A DNA stretch of 37,928 bases from Myxococcales bacterium (GCA_020430845.1 JAGQJA010000042.1:1-37928); one strand, 5' to 3'. Numbered from the stretch's first letter, positions 1 to 9,746 are shown. Notes: generated by a model from the letters alone, not told the origin. Numbers and translations are program-made.

Positions 1-432
1 CTCGGACGGCGACGGCGACGACGGCGCGCGGTGCGTGGCCGCCCGCGTCGACGGCGCGGGCTGCGCCGCCGGGACGCGTCGCGACGGGGGCGGCTCGGCC
101 CACACCTCGAGGAGGATGTCCTCGACCTTGACCTCTTGCGTCGAGTCGGCGCGGCCTCGCATCGCGCGCGCGACCCGCGCCGGCGTCATCGCAGCGCGCG
201 GCGCCGTGGCGACCACCTCGGACGGATCGACGACCTCGTCGGCGAGCGCGAACCGGGGCAGCGCGGCCTGACGAATGGCCGGCGCCCGCCGAGGCGCCGC
301 CGGGTAGCAGCCGCGCCGAGCCGCGTCGAACGCGGGCAGCGCAGACCGTGAGGAGGTGCGTCTGGCGGAGGGGGGAGCTTGGTTCAAGGGCGACCGAGGG
401 GGCGAGCGAACGAGCAGCGCAGTGTGGCGCAT
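1..432 (-). CDS. Partial hypothetical protein, 3' end beyond left edge
   Basis: An open minus-strand frame enters from an ATG at 432 and runs off the left edge without a stop. The part nearest the edge (below about 300) reads like real protein, with a balanced mix of Leu, Val, Glu and Asp (for example ALADEVVDPSEVV and VEDILLEVW) and G/C-rich third positions. It ends in a Pro/Ala/Ser-rich stretch. The part above 300 is Arg/Pro/Ser-rich and less convincing, so the true start may lie further in, for example at ATG 189. A GGGAG sequence abuts ATG 432. I do not recognise the family. The gene would be divergent from the transglutaminase-like gene at 545. The opposite-strand frames here are Arg-rich and look like shadows. 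Confidence 0.4.
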   Translation of the reverse strand, partial: MRHTALLVRSPPRSPLNQAPPSARRTSSRSALPAFDAARRGCYPAAPRRAPAIRQAALPRFALADEVVDPSEVVATAPRAAMTPARVARAMRGRADSTQEVKVEDILLEVWAEPPPSRRVPAAQPAPSTRAATHRAPSSPSPSE

Positions 433-544
433 CTCCCGCAGAGCGCAAGCGTGAAACGCCCGGCGCGCCGACGGCCCTCGAGGCGCGCAAGCTCGCGAAA
501 CGACTCGCTTCCCGGGCGAAGTGCCGCGGAGTAGAGTGCCGCCG

Positions 545-3500
545 ATGCGTTTCTGTCGCTCTCCTCTCGTTGGCGTCCGCGTAGGCCTGGGCGGTGCTCG
601 CGTGCCGCGCGCCGTGTCTGTCCTCGGCCTCGTGGCCGCGGTGGCTGTGTTTGCCGACACCCCGCGCGCCCAACCCGCCGCACCCGCAGCCCCTGCGCCG
701 GGCCGCCTCGTCGGGCGGACGTCCGACGACACGCTGCGCCTCGCCAAGGAGCGCGCGCAGAGACCGGGGACCAGCGAGACGGAGCGGCTCGCGGCCCTCG
801 CCGTCATCGCGCGGGTGAGCGGCAGCGCAGACTTTCGCGCGACCGAGGCGGCCTTCGCGGCCATCGCCGCAGACGCGAGCGTGCCCGCAGAGGTCCGCGA
901 CGAGGCCGGCTTGCTCGCGCGACAGGCGGCGGTCGACGACGGCGCGACCCCCGGCATCGAGAAGGCGCGCGCGCTCGGCGTGATCACCGACCTCGCGGTC
1001 CTCGGCCCGTTCCGCGACGCGGGCGGTGGGCTCGAGGCCAAGGACGGCCCCGAGGCCAAGGGCGCGATCTTCACCGACCTGCGCGCGAGCCACTCTTGGG
1101 GCGCCAACGACGTGCACTGGCGAGGCGTCCCCGCCGAGCTGGCGTCGGCCTCGGGTGTCCCGCTCGATTTGCTCATCGAGCCCCGCAAGGAGAGCTGCAC
1201 GTGGCTCGCCACGTCGTTCGCGCTCGCCAAAGACGCGCCTTTGCTCGTCAAGGTCGCGGCGAGCGGCCAGGTGCGCATGACCTTCGACGGCGTCGACGTC
1301 GCGAAGAGCGACGAGGTGCACGCCTCGCTCCGCTTCGATCGACTCGCGGCCACGGTGCAGGCGTCTGCGGGCGCCCACCTCTTGGCGGCCAAGGTCTGCT
1401 CGGGCGCGCTCGCCGACGAGGGGCGCGCGCGCTTGCGCCTGCTCGGCGCCGACGGGGCCCCGCTGCCCAAGAGCGCCTTCACGTCGCCGCCGAGCGCGAG
1501 GCTCACCGCGCCCGTCTCGACCGCGCCGCGCGTCAAGCGCTCGACGACGCTGCTCGAGCGCGCGCTCGCGACGGGCGCGAAGGCGACACCCGCGTCGCTG
1601 CTCGCGGCCGCGACGGTGCGCACGATCGGGGGCGCGGACGACACGCGGAGCCCGCGCGCGCCGGGCCTGCTCGACGCCTACACGCAGGACGCGAGCCGCA
1701 GCCCAGACGAGCAAGCCATGGCCGCGTGGCTCACTCCGGCGGCGGCGCCTCGCAGTGGTCGCCTCTACAAGGCGCGCGAGCTCGCGAAGGCGCGCGGAGA
1801 CGCGGAGACGGCCGCGTTCGTCGACCGTAGGCTCGTGGAGGCGCACCTCGACGCGGCGATGCCCGACTGGGCGATCGCGACGCTGCGCGCGAGCCACCTC
1901 GACACGGCCAAGGACGACGAGGCGCTCACCATGCGCGCGCGGACGATGGAGACGCTGCGCCTCGAGCCCGAGTCGGTGCGCGCGATGCGCGAGCTCGAGC
2001 AGACGCTGCGCGCCCGGAGGGGTGCGCTCGCGAGCGACGCCGTGTTCACGCTCGCGCGGCTCGCGCAGGCGCACGACGCCCTGCTCCACGCCGACGCCGA
2101 GGACGAGCTCGCGCGACGCGGGTGGCGCGGTGAGAGCTGGGTCCGCGCCCAGTCGGCGCGCGGCAAGGACGCCGTGGTGAGCGCGGCCAAGAACGCGCTC
2201 CGCGGTGGCGTCCGCGACGCCGACGAGGCGATCGCCGTGGCGCGCGCCGTGGCCGACGCCGGGGCACACGACGTGGCGCGGGAGCTCTTCGTGGCCATCG
2301 CGGGCCTCGCCCCCAACGAGCCAGCCGCGTGGCTCGGGCTCGCGCGAGAGCTGTCGGAGGGGGTCGCGCCGGGGAGCGCGCCGCCGCCGCAGATCGTGAT
2401 GGCGCTCCGGCGGGCGAGAGAGCTGGCGCCGGGAGACGTCCGCGCGCGCGCCGAGCTCGCGCTCCGCACGCAGGGCGCGAAGTCCGGGCCAGAGCCGCTC
2501 GACGACGAGCGGTACCTCACCGCGACGGCGGCCATCCTCGCGCGGCGCAAAGGCGCCCCCGCGCCGGGCGTCGCACCCGACGTCGCCGACCGAGAGCTGC
2601 ACTGGATCCGCGTCGTGCGCATGCACAAAGACGATCGCGTCTCGCAGCTGATCCAATACGCGCGCGAGATCGTCATCGCGCCGCGCACCGAGAGCGAGCT
2701 GTTCGAGCCGCTCCCCGCCGAGGGCGACCTCACCGAGATCCTCCGCGCCCGCGTCCACCGCAAGGGCGGCGGGGTGGCGTTCCCGACCGAGGAGCACAAC
2801 GACGGCGCGCGACCACGGATCCGTTGGCCCGAGCTGCAACCGGGCGACACGGTCGAGGTCGTCGTGCGGCAGTGGTCGAGCCGCGCCATCGGCGGCCGCG
2901 GCGACGCGCCGTTCTACTTCATGGACTACTCGGGCTCGACCGCCAGCCACCCGCTGCTCTTCAACGAGGTCGTCGTCGAGACGCCGCCGGGTCACCCGCT
3001 CTACGTCGACGTGCTCAACGGTGGAAAGTACAAACGCGAAGAGAAGGACGAGCGCGGACTGCACGTCGTCCACCTCACGTGGGACCAGCCCGTCGTCGTC
3101 CCCGAGGAGCCCCTCGCGCCGCACCTGAGCGAGATCGCGCCCGTCATCGTCGGGTCGACGTTCCACACGTGGAACGACTTCAAGCGCTGGTACATGGAGG
3201 CCATCCGCGGCTTCACCGAGCCCGACGCCGAGGTGCGCCGCATCGCCGCCGAGCTCACCAAGGGCAAGCGCACCCGCGACGAGAAGCTCCGCGCCCTCTT
3301 CGAGTTCGTCGCCGACGACATCCGCTACGTCAACTACGTGAGCGGCGAGTGGTGGCTGCCCAACCGGCCGCAGCAGCTCTTGGCGCGCCGCGAGGGGGAC
3401 TGCGACGACAAGGCCATCCTGCTCATCACGCTGCTGCGCGCCGTCGGCATCGAGGCGCAAGAGGTGATGGTCCAGACGCGGCTGACGGGCATGCCATCGG

Positions 3501-4366
3501 TGCTACGCGCCAAGAACGCCGCCGTGCCGATGTTCGACCACGGGATCGCGTTCCTCCCCGGCCCCAACGGCGGCACCTACCTCGACGCGACGAGCCCGCA
3601 GTCGCGGCTCGGCCCCCTCCCCTCGATGGACGCGCGGGCCTCCGCGCTCCGCTTCGACGGCGCGCCCGAGATCGTGACGCTCCCGTCGAGCTCCCCCGAC
3701 GACCACGGCGCGAGCGTGACGTGGAACATCGCGCTCGGCGCAGACGGCGCCGCCGACCTCACCGGCGAGGAGCAACACGTCGGAGACGGCGCGTTCTGGC
3801 TCCGCACCTATCTGCGCGAGGCCGAGGCGCGCCAGCAGTACGTCGAGGGCAACCTCGTCGGGCCGTGGTTCCCCACCGTCGAGGTCGACAAGGCGATCGA
3901 CTTCAAGGGAGACCTGCCCAAGGGCGCCGCGTGGGTTCGCTACAAGGCCAAGAGCCAGGGCCTCGCGCGGCGAGAGCAGCGCGAGCTCGTGGTGCCGCTG
4001 TCGCCGAGCGTGACGTACGGCTCGCAGCTGGCTCCGCTCGTCAAGCGCACGCTGCCCGTGTCGCTCCCGTCTCACCTCGCGCCGAGCCACCAGAACCGCA
4101 CGCTGCGCATCACGGCGCCCGCAGGCTACGTGTGGGGTCCGCTGCCGCCAGGGGGCGCGGCCGAGGGCGGCGACTTCGGTCGCGCGAGCATCGAGCTCGC
4201 CGCCGACCGGGCGAGCCCACGCGTGCTCGTGGTCAAGCGGCGCGTGGTGTTCAACCAGCACCTCATCCCCGTGCAGCGGTACGACGCGTGGCGACAGTGG
4301 ATCCAGAGCGTCGACGCGTTGATGCACAAAGAGGTGCGCCTCGTCCCGGCCGGAGGTGCGCGATGA
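545..4366 (+). CDS. Exported TPR / DUF3857 / transglutaminase-like protein, triad intact
   Basis: A predicted 1273-residue exported protein. The start at ATG 545 gives a basic N-terminus (MRFCRSP) followed by a hydrophobic Ala/Val segment and an Ala-Pro-rich stretch, a plausible signal peptide; an upstream in-frame start at 521 would spoil this. The middle is an Ala-rich helical region of TPR/solenoid type. A DUF3857-like beta domain spans roughly residues 683-900 and a transglutaminase-like core (PF01841 type) about 912-1030. The catalytic triad is visible: Cys953 in GDCDDKA, His999 in FDHGIAF and Asp1014 in YLDATSP. Family members act as transglutaminases, proteases or peptide hydrolases, often at the envelope; the substrate here is unknown. 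The stop overlaps the next start as ATGA, so the two genes are very probably co-translated. C-terminal to the core lies a further beta-rich region. Confidence 0.85.
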   Translation: MRFCRSPLVGVRVGLGGARVPRAVSVLGLVAAVAVFADTPRAQPAAPAAPAPGRLVGRTSDDTLRLAKERAQRPGTSETERLAALAVIARVSGSADFRATEAAFAAIAADASVPAEVRDEAGLLARQAAVDDGATPGIEKARALGVITDLAVLGPFRDAGGGLEAKDGPEAKGAIFTDLRASHSWGANDVHWRGVPAELASASGVPLDLLIEPRKESCTWLATSFALAKDAPLLVKVAASGQVRMTFDGVDVAKSDEVHASLRFDRLAATVQASAGAHLLAAKVCSGALADEGRARLRLLGADGAPLPKSAFTSPPSARLTAPVSTAPRVKRSTTLLERALATGAKATPASLLAAATVRTIGGADDTRSPRAPGLLDAYTQDASRSPDEQAMAAWLTPAAAPRSGRLYKARELAKARGDAETAAFVDRRLVEAHLDAAMPDWAIATLRASHLDTAKDDEALTMRARTMETLRLEPESVRAMRELEQTLRARRGALASDAVFTLARLAQAHDALLHADAEDELARRGWRGESWVRAQSARGKDAVVSAAKNALRGGVRDADEAIAVARAVADAGAHDVARELFVAIAGLAPNEPAAWLGLARELSEGVAPGSAPPPQIVMALRRARELAPGDVRARAELALRTQGAKSGPEPLDDERYLTATAAILARRKGAPAPGVAPDVADRELHWIRVVRMHKDDRVSQLIQYAREIVIAPRTESELFEPLPAEGDLTEILRARVHRKGGGVAFPTEEHNDGARPRIRWPELQPGDTVEVVVRQWSSRAIGGRGDAPFYFMDYSGSTASHPLLFNEVVVETPPGHPLYVDVLNGGKYKREEKDERGLHVVHLTWDQPVVVPEEPLAPHLSEIAPVIVGSTFHTWNDFKRWYMEAIRGFTEPDAEVRRIAAELTKGKRTRDEKLRALFEFVADDIRYVNYVSGEWWLPNRPQQLLARREGDCDDKAILLITLLRAVGIEAQEVMVQTRLTGMPSVLRAKNAAVPMFDHGIAFLPGPNGGTYLDATSPQSRLGPLPSMDARASALRFDGAPEIVTLPSSSPDDHGASVTWNIALGADGAADLTGEEQHVGDGAFWLRTYLREAEARQQYVEGNLVGPWFPTVEVDKAIDFKGDLPKGAAWVRYKAKSQGLARREQRELVVPLSPSVTYGSQLAPLVKRTLPVSLPSHLAPSHQNRTLRITAPAGYVWGPLPPGGAAEGGDFGRASIELAADRASPRVLVVKRRVVFNQHLIPVQRYDAWRQWIQSVDALMHKEVRLVPAGGAR

Positions 4367-7300
4367 GCTCCCTCGCTCGACTCACCGCGCGCGTGGCGCT
4401 CCTCGTGTCCGTCGGCCTCTCGGCCGGAGCCTGCGGCGGACCACCCGACGCCAAGGCCCCGAGCGGCCCCGCGCGGCCGCTCGCCAAGATGCTCGTCGAC
4501 GCCTTCCGCGAAGAAGCGCACGGCGACCCCTCGCGCGCGATCGAGCTCTACACGGCGACGCTCGAGGCCGCCGGAGACGCGCCCGACGACGCCGCCAGCG
4601 TGGGCACGGCGCTCGCCGCGCTCGACGCGCTGGTGTACCGCTCGCCGCCGTCCCTCTCCGACGCGTCGAGGTCGGCGGCGCTCGCCCACCGCGCCCCGGG
4701 CAAGGCGCGCGCGACGCTCGAGGCCCGCCTCGAGCACGTGATGACGCACGCCCGCGGGCCGTTCGTCCCCGGCATCACCGCCGAGGCCCTCAGCGCCCTC
4801 GCCCTCCGGCGCGGCGACGCACAGCGCGCCGACACGCTCCGCGCACGAAGCGGCTGCGCACGGACCGCCGTGCTCGTCGGTCCCACCTCGTTCCTCACGG
4901 TCTCGGGCGTGGACGCCAAGGGCGCCTTCGACGCCTTCGACGCCCCGATGCCCACACAAGTGCCTGCGGCGGGCCCGTTCGCGCGCAAGACGTCGCCCTC
5001 CGAGATCCACGCGACGGGGTGTCACCTCCCACTCTATGCATATACACCTACCGTCGGCGTGCGAGACCTCGTCGTCGACGTCGACGTCCCGGCCGCGCAG
5101 TGGATCGGCGTCCGCCTCGTGTCGCCGGCGACCGCGTCGCTCCGCGTCGGAGGCCGCGTCGCGCTGCACCGTGAGCCCGACGCGACGGGGTACGTCGCGC
5201 GCCTGTCGCGCGTCGAGATCCGCCGGGCGGGCACGGTGCGCCTCGCGCTCCGCGTCGGCATGGACCAGGACTTCCAGAGCGTCGTGCTGAGCGCGTGGGA
5301 CTCGAGCGGCCGTCCGCTCAGGGCTCACGCCCCCGCCGCAGGGGTGCGCGCGACGTCGCCGTCGGTGCACGTGGCGCCCGTGGTCGTGTCGGACTTCGCG
5401 CGAGGACCGCGCGTGCAGGACGTCGACCGGGTGGCCGGCGCGCTCGCGGCGCTCGCGGCGGGCGACGAGCGCGTCGCCGAGGATCTACTGTGGGCGCGCG
5501 CCAAGGCCGACGACGCGCCGCCCGAGGTCCTGATGGCCTACGGCCGCGCCGTCCGAGCGGCGAACGACCTGCCCGCGGTGAAGATCGCGGAGCGCGCGCG
5601 CGACGCGTTCGACCGCGCGCTCGAGAAGTGGCCGACGGCGTGGGAGGCCGCGCTCGAGCGGGCCGTGCTCGCCGGACAACGACGCGGCAACGCCGAGGCG
5701 CGCATCGCGTCGCTCGCCGACCTCGACAAGACGCGCGCCAAGGCCGGGGCGTCTCCCATGTTCGACGCGTTCGAGGCCGGTGTCGCCGGCCGCGAGGGCC
5801 TCCACGACCGCGCCAAGGCGGCGTACCAGCGCGCCGCGACGACGCTCACGGGCACCGCGCTCTTGAGAGACGTCGAGCGCACGGTCGTCGACCGCACGGG
5901 TCAGGAGGCGGTGGCCTTCGAGTGCGAGCCGCGCGGCGACAACGGCGCCGATCGCGCGGGGCTCGAGTGCTACCACGCACGCAAGGCCGTGGGCGATCGC
6001 GACGGGGCCGAGCAAGAGCTCTCGCGCATCCGCGCCTTGTACGCGGCGCCGCAGCTCTACCAGACCCTCTCGCAGCGCGACGCGATCGAGCGCGGCGATC
6101 GTGCGAAGCTCGAGCGCAGCCTCGCCGCGAGCGATCCCAGCGCCCGCGGGCTCGCCGCCGTCTACGCCCTCAAGGGCCCCCTCGCGCGCGCCGACGTGCT
6201 CGTGAGCGCGACGTCGGCGCGCGACGCGCCGCGGGCCATCTCTTCGATCCTCACGAGCATCGGCGAGGACCCGACCAAGACGTTCGACGGCGTGACAGAG
6301 GCCGCCCTCGCCGCGCCCGACAAGAACGCCGGCGAGGCGACGGTCGTGCTCGCTCACCGCGAGATCTACGACCTCCGCGACGACGGGCTCTTGCACTACC
6401 TCATGCTCGACGTGCGGCGCGTGCACGGCACCACCGACGTCGACACCAACGCGCAGGCCTCGTCGCCCATGGTCTTCGGGCGCGACGCCGCGCGCGTGCT
6501 GCGCCGTCGCATCTTCAAGAAGGACGGCCGCGTGCTGCTCCCGGAGCACACGCCGCGCGCCGCGCAGGCGCACGCCGATCTCTCGCAGCTCGAGACCGGC
6601 GACGCCGTCGAGGCCATCTACGAGGGCTGGGCGCTTCCGCAGGAGTCGGGGCACATCGGCATCGACACGCCCGATCTGCTCCCGGAGCGCACGGCCGTCC
6701 GCGACGCATCGATCGAGCTGCACCTGCCCCCCGGGCTGCGGCTCTCGTCGTGGAGCCACCCGCTGCTGGGCAAGGCGGCCGAGAGCTCGGCGGCCGGCAG
6801 GCGCGTGCTGCGCTTCACCCTCAAGGACGCGCCCGTGCGACGCATCGAGTCCGGCGTGCCGCGCATGGACAACTCGGTCGGCGTCAGCCTCTCGACGGCG
6901 ACCTGGGCGGACGTCAGCGCCAACATGCGCGACGTGCTCCTCACGCTGTCGGCGCGCGACGCCGAGGTCGCCGCGTGGGCGCGAGAGGCGGCGGGCAAGC
7001 ACCCGCCCTCCGAGCAGCTCGTCGACGCGGTCGTCACGGCCGCGGGCAAGGCGATCACCGAGGCGTCGGGGTCGGTGCTCACAGACCTCGACTTCGGTCG
7101 CGCGGCGCTGCAATCGTCGAACGCCCGCGCCGCGCTCGCGACGCACGAGGGCAGCCGGACGTGGCTCATCGTCCGCGCGCTGCGCGAGCTGGGCGTCCCG
7201 GTCGACGTCGTCGTCGCCGAGGACCGCCCGTTCTCGAACAGCCCTGATTTTCCGGCGCACTACGGGCGCTTCATGCACCCGCTCGCGCGCGTCCGCCTCC

Positions 7301-8136
7301 CGGGCGTCTCGAACAAGACCAAGGAGATCTGGATCGACGCGGACGTCTCGGGGCCGCCCCTTCCGGCAGGGCGCATCTCGCCCGAGCTGCGCGGGCGCGA
7401 GGCCATCGACGCGACCGGCGCCATCTTCCGCCTCCCCACCGCCACGGGCGAAGGGGGGCGCGACGAGATCGACATCCGCTTGTCGATCGACGCCAAGGGC
7501 GACGCGCACGGGACGCTCACGGCGCTGCTCCAGGGCCGCGCCGCGCAAGACCTCTCGGAGGCGCTCGTGCACCTCGTGGGCGCAGAGCGTGAGCGGGCGC
7601 TCCGCGGGATCGCCCTCGCCTGGGTGCCTCACGCGACGGTCGACACGGTGAGCCTCTCGTCTTCGGAGGGCAGCTGGCAGGTGGCCATCCGCGCCGACCT
7701 CACCGTGGGCAGCTACGCGCAGGTCGAGGGCACCAAGGCCGAGACGCGCACGTGGGTGCTGCCGGGCCTCGACCCCGTGCACTACGTGTTTCCGAGACCG
7801 TACGTCTCGACGCTCGGCTCCACCTACGCGAGCCACGGCGCGCGCGAGAACGCGCTCGCGGTGAGCCACGCCATCCAGTACCACGTGCGTCGACGCGTCG
7901 ACTTGCCCGCCAAGGCCAGCATCGCGCGGCTCGCGGGTCCGTTCCGCGCGCGCGGCCCGCTGCTCGAGGCCGAGCGCAAGGTCAGCGTCAACGGCGCCAC
8001 GATCGAAGAGGACTTCACCCTCCAGGTATCGACGGGCACCGTGCCACGCGAGGGCTACGCCACGTTCGTCTCGGAGGCGCACCGCGCCGACGACGCGTTC
8101 CGGTCGAGCACCCGGATTCGCCCGCCGCCCCCTTGA
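4363..8136 (+). CDS. Lipoprotein-like TPR / DUF3857 / transglutaminase-like paralogue lacking the catalytic Cys
   Basis: A 1257-residue protein whose ATG overlaps the previous stop (ATGA). The N-terminus is a signal peptide with a possible, imperfect lipobox (LSAGAC, Cys24). A TPR-like helical region follows, then a DUF3857-like domain from about residue 657, and a transglutaminase-like fold at about 885-1010, in the same order as its upstream neighbour. Aligning by eye, the neighbour's EGDCDDKA corresponds to HEGSRTW here, so the nucleophilic Cys is absent (Ser931/Arg932 at that place, with a two-residue deletion). The His (H972 in FMHPLARV) and Asp (D992 in IWIDAD) are kept. This looks like a pseudoenzyme that could bind substrate or partner the active paralogue; that role is inference. 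The same frame is open upstream to 2329, but there it is an Arg-rich shadow of the first gene. Confidence 0.82.
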   Translation: MSSLARLTARVALLVSVGLSAGACGGPPDAKAPSGPARPLAKMLVDAFREEAHGDPSRAIELYTATLEAAGDAPDDAASVGTALAALDALVYRSPPSLSDASRSAALAHRAPGKARATLEARLEHVMTHARGPFVPGITAEALSALALRRGDAQRADTLRARSGCARTAVLVGPTSFLTVSGVDAKGAFDAFDAPMPTQVPAAGPFARKTSPSEIHATGCHLPLYAYTPTVGVRDLVVDVDVPAAQWIGVRLVSPATASLRVGGRVALHREPDATGYVARLSRVEIRRAGTVRLALRVGMDQDFQSVVLSAWDSSGRPLRAHAPAAGVRATSPSVHVAPVVVSDFARGPRVQDVDRVAGALAALAAGDERVAEDLLWARAKADDAPPEVLMAYGRAVRAANDLPAVKIAERARDAFDRALEKWPTAWEAALERAVLAGQRRGNAEARIASLADLDKTRAKAGASPMFDAFEAGVAGREGLHDRAKAAYQRAATTLTGTALLRDVERTVVDRTGQEAVAFECEPRGDNGADRAGLECYHARKAVGDRDGAEQELSRIRALYAAPQLYQTLSQRDAIERGDRAKLERSLAASDPSARGLAAVYALKGPLARADVLVSATSARDAPRAISSILTSIGEDPTKTFDGVTEAALAAPDKNAGEATVVLAHREIYDLRDDGLLHYLMLDVRRVHGTTDVDTNAQASSPMVFGRDAARVLRRRIFKKDGRVLLPEHTPRAAQAHADLSQLETGDAVEAIYEGWALPQESGHIGIDTPDLLPERTAVRDASIELHLPPGLRLSSWSHPLLGKAAESSAAGRRVLRFTLKDAPVRRIESGVPRMDNSVGVSLSTATWADVSANMRDVLLTLSARDAEVAAWAREAAGKHPPSEQLVDAVVTAAGKAITEASGSVLTDLDFGRAALQSSNARAALATHEGSRTWLIVRALRELGVPVDVVVAEDRPFSNSPDFPAHYGRFMHPLARVRLPGVSNKTKEIWIDADVSGPPLPAGRISPELRGREAIDATGAIFRLPTATGEGGRDEIDIRLSIDAKGDAHGTLTALLQGRAAQDLSEALVHLVGAERERALRGIALAWVPHATVDTVSLSSSEGSWQVAIRADLTVGSYAQVEGTKAETRTWVLPGLDPVHYVFPRPYVSTLGSTYASHGARENALAVSHAIQYHVRRRVDLPAKASIARLAGPFRARGPLLEAERKVSVNGATIEEDFTLQVSTGTVPREGYATFVSEAHRADDAFRSSTRIRPPPP

Positions 8137-8152
8137 GGCGCGGCGGTCCCGG

Positions 8153-8182
8153 TTGAACCCGGGCCACGCTCTCCACTAGAGT
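8153..8182 (+). promoter_or_regulatory. Possible sigma-70-type promoter of yebC
   Basis: TTGAAC at 8153-8158 and TAGAGT at 8177-8182 are separated by 18 bases, each matching four of six consensus positions. The -35 element lies in the loop of a small CCCGG/CCGGG inverted repeat. Transcription from here would leave a short leader with AAGGCGAGG before the yebC ATG. The match is weak and was found by eye. Confidence 0.3.
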
Positions 8183-8211
8183 CACTCTGTTCTTTCAAGG
8201 CGAGGCATCCG

Positions 8212-8958
8212 ATGAGCGGCCACTCCAAATGGGCCACGATCAAGCACAAGAAGGCGGCCGTCGACGCGAAGCGCGGCAAGCTCTTCACCAAGTTGATCCG
8301 CGAGCTGACCGTCGCGGCGCGCATGGGCGGCGGCGACCCGAGCGGCAACGCGCGCCTGCGCAAGGCGATGAACGACGCCAAGGGCCTCAGCATGCCCGGC
8401 GACACCATCCAGCGGGCGATCAAGCGCGGCACCGGTGAGCTCGAGGGAGAGAACTACGACGAGGTGCTCTACGAGGGGACGGGCCCGAGCGGCACGCTGT
8501 TCCTCGCCGAGGGCATGACCGACAACCGCAACCGCACCGTGGCCGAGATCCGCAAGATCTTCGAGAAGCACAACGGCGTGCTCGGCGGCGCGGGCACGGC
8601 GGGCTGGGCGTTCGATCGCAAGGGCGTCGCGGTGCTCGCCAAGGCCGCGGCCACCGAAGACCAGCTCATGGAGGTCGCGGTGGGCGCCGGCGCCGAGGAC
8701 TACGCCGACGACGGCGAGGACTGGAGCCTCACGATGCCCCCCGAGGCGCTGTCGGCCGTGCTCGACGCGCTCGAGGCCGCCAAGATCGAGGTCAAGAGCT
8801 CGCAGGTGGCCTACCTCCCCAAGGCCAAGAAGCCCCTCACGGGCCGCGACGCCGAGATCGCGCTCAAGCTCGTCGACGCGCTCGACGACAACGACGACGT
8901 GCAGAACGTCTACGCCGACTTCGACATCTCCGACGAAGAGATGGAGAGGCTCTCCTGA
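8212..8958 (+). CDS. yebC: YebC/PmpR/TACO1 family protein
   Basis: A full-length 248-residue member of the YebC family, recognised from the N-terminal signature MSGHSKWATIKHKK, the following KRGKLFTKLIRE segment, and later MTDNRNRTVAEIR and GTAGWAFDRKG. The usual family length is 235-250. Members were long called transcriptional regulators. TACO1 and more recent bacterial work tie the family to translation, relieving ribosome stalls at proline-rich stretches. It lies 47 bases upstream of ruvC, a conserved neighbourhood in many bacteria, and the two are probably co-transcribed. Start ATG 8212 is supported by the conserved N-terminus and an AAGGCGAGG purine tract ahead of it. The acidic C-terminus is normal for the family. 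Confidence 0.97.
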   Translation: MSGHSKWATIKHKKAAVDAKRGKLFTKLIRELTVAARMGGGDPSGNARLRKAMNDAKGLSMPGDTIQRAIKRGTGELEGENYDEVLYEGTGPSGTLFLAEGMTDNRNRTVAEIRKIFEKHNGVLGGAGTAGWAFDRKGVAVLAKAAATEDQLMEVAVGAGAEDYADDGEDWSLTMPPEALSAVLDALEAAKIEVKSSQVAYLPKAKKPLTGRDAEIALKLVDALDDNDDVQNVYADFDISDEEMERLS

Positions 8959-9005
8959 CGACACCCCCCGCCGGCGGCCCGCGCGCCGGCGAGCGCGCGA
9001 ACGTC

Positions 9006-9599
9006 GTGCTCGGGCTCGACCCGGGCTCGCGACACTTCGGGTGGGGCGTCATCCGGCGCGAGGGCGCGCGTCTGCTGCATGTGGCTCACGGGGTCGTCGA
9101 CGTCGACGACGGCCGGCCGCTCGCGCTGCGCCTCGTCGACATCGAGGCCGCGCTCGACCGCGTGATCGAGCTGCACGGCCCGGTGAGCGCGAGCGTCGAG
9201 TCGATCTTCTTCGCCAAGGACGCGCAGGCCGCGGCCAAGCTCGGTCACGCGCGCGGGGTGGCGCTGCTCGTGTGCGCGCGGGCGCGCCTCGAGGTGTTCG
9301 AGTACCCGCCCGCGAGGGTCAAGCGCGCGGTGGCGGGCAACGGCCGCGCCGACAAGGGGCAGGTCGCGCAGATGGTCCGGGTTCTGCTCGGGCTCGCCGC
9401 GCCGCCCCGATCAGACGCAGCCGACGCGCTCGCCGCGGCCATCACGCACCTGCAGAGCTCGCGCGAGCTCGTGGGCAAGCCGCCGCCGCGGGCCACGTCG
9501 CGCCGGGCCATCCCCGCCGACGCGACGCCCGCGCAAAAACTGCTGCACGCGCTCATGACGGGAAAATCCGCAAAAAAGCGCACGATGTCAGGAAGATAG
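9006..9599 (+). CDS. ruvC: Holliday junction resolvase RuvC
   Basis: A 197-residue crossover junction endodeoxyribonuclease that cuts four-way DNA junctions together with RuvAB. The RNase-H-like fold is clear: GLDPGSR at the N-terminus, SVESIFF in the middle, and RSDAADALA near residue 137. The four metal-binding acids appear to be Asp5, Glu65, Asp137 and Asp140. The start is GTG 9006; no ATG, GTG or TTG lies in frame between it and the yebC stop, and it puts the first Asp at the family's usual distance. A C-terminal tail of about 45 residues, rich in Arg, Ala and Lys, extends beyond the catalytic core. No ruvA or ruvB is present in the window. Confidence 0.96.
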   Translation: MLGLDPGSRHFGWGVIRREGARLLHVAHGVVDVDDGRPLALRLVDIEAALDRVIELHGPVSASVESIFFAKDAQAAAKLGHARGVALLVCARARLEVFEYPPARVKRAVAGNGRADKGQVAQMVRVLLGLAAPPRSDAADALAAAITHLQSSRELVGKPPPRATSRRAIPADATPAQKLLHALMTGKSAKKRTMSGR

Positions 9600-9746
9600 C
9601 GCCGCGCCCGCGTGTCTCGTCCACAGCAGCGCCGCAGTGACCGACCGAGGCGTTCAATACTGGCGGCGCGCCGAGCGTCCAACTATGTAGACGTCGGGGT
9701 CTGTAAGCCCCAACCTTCGTTCACGTTCGTTGTCTTGGGAGCCCGC

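Noticed and set aside
2329..4362. Upstream in-frame extension of the second transglutaminase-like gene
   Set aside because: It is Arg/Ala-rich shadow sequence across the first gene; ATG 4363 with a signal peptide and an ATGA overlap is a far better start.
5485..8082. Long minus-strand open frame opposite the second transglutaminase-like gene
   Set aside because: Composition is Arg/Gly/Val/His-biased with no domain motif; high G+C makes long antisense frames common.
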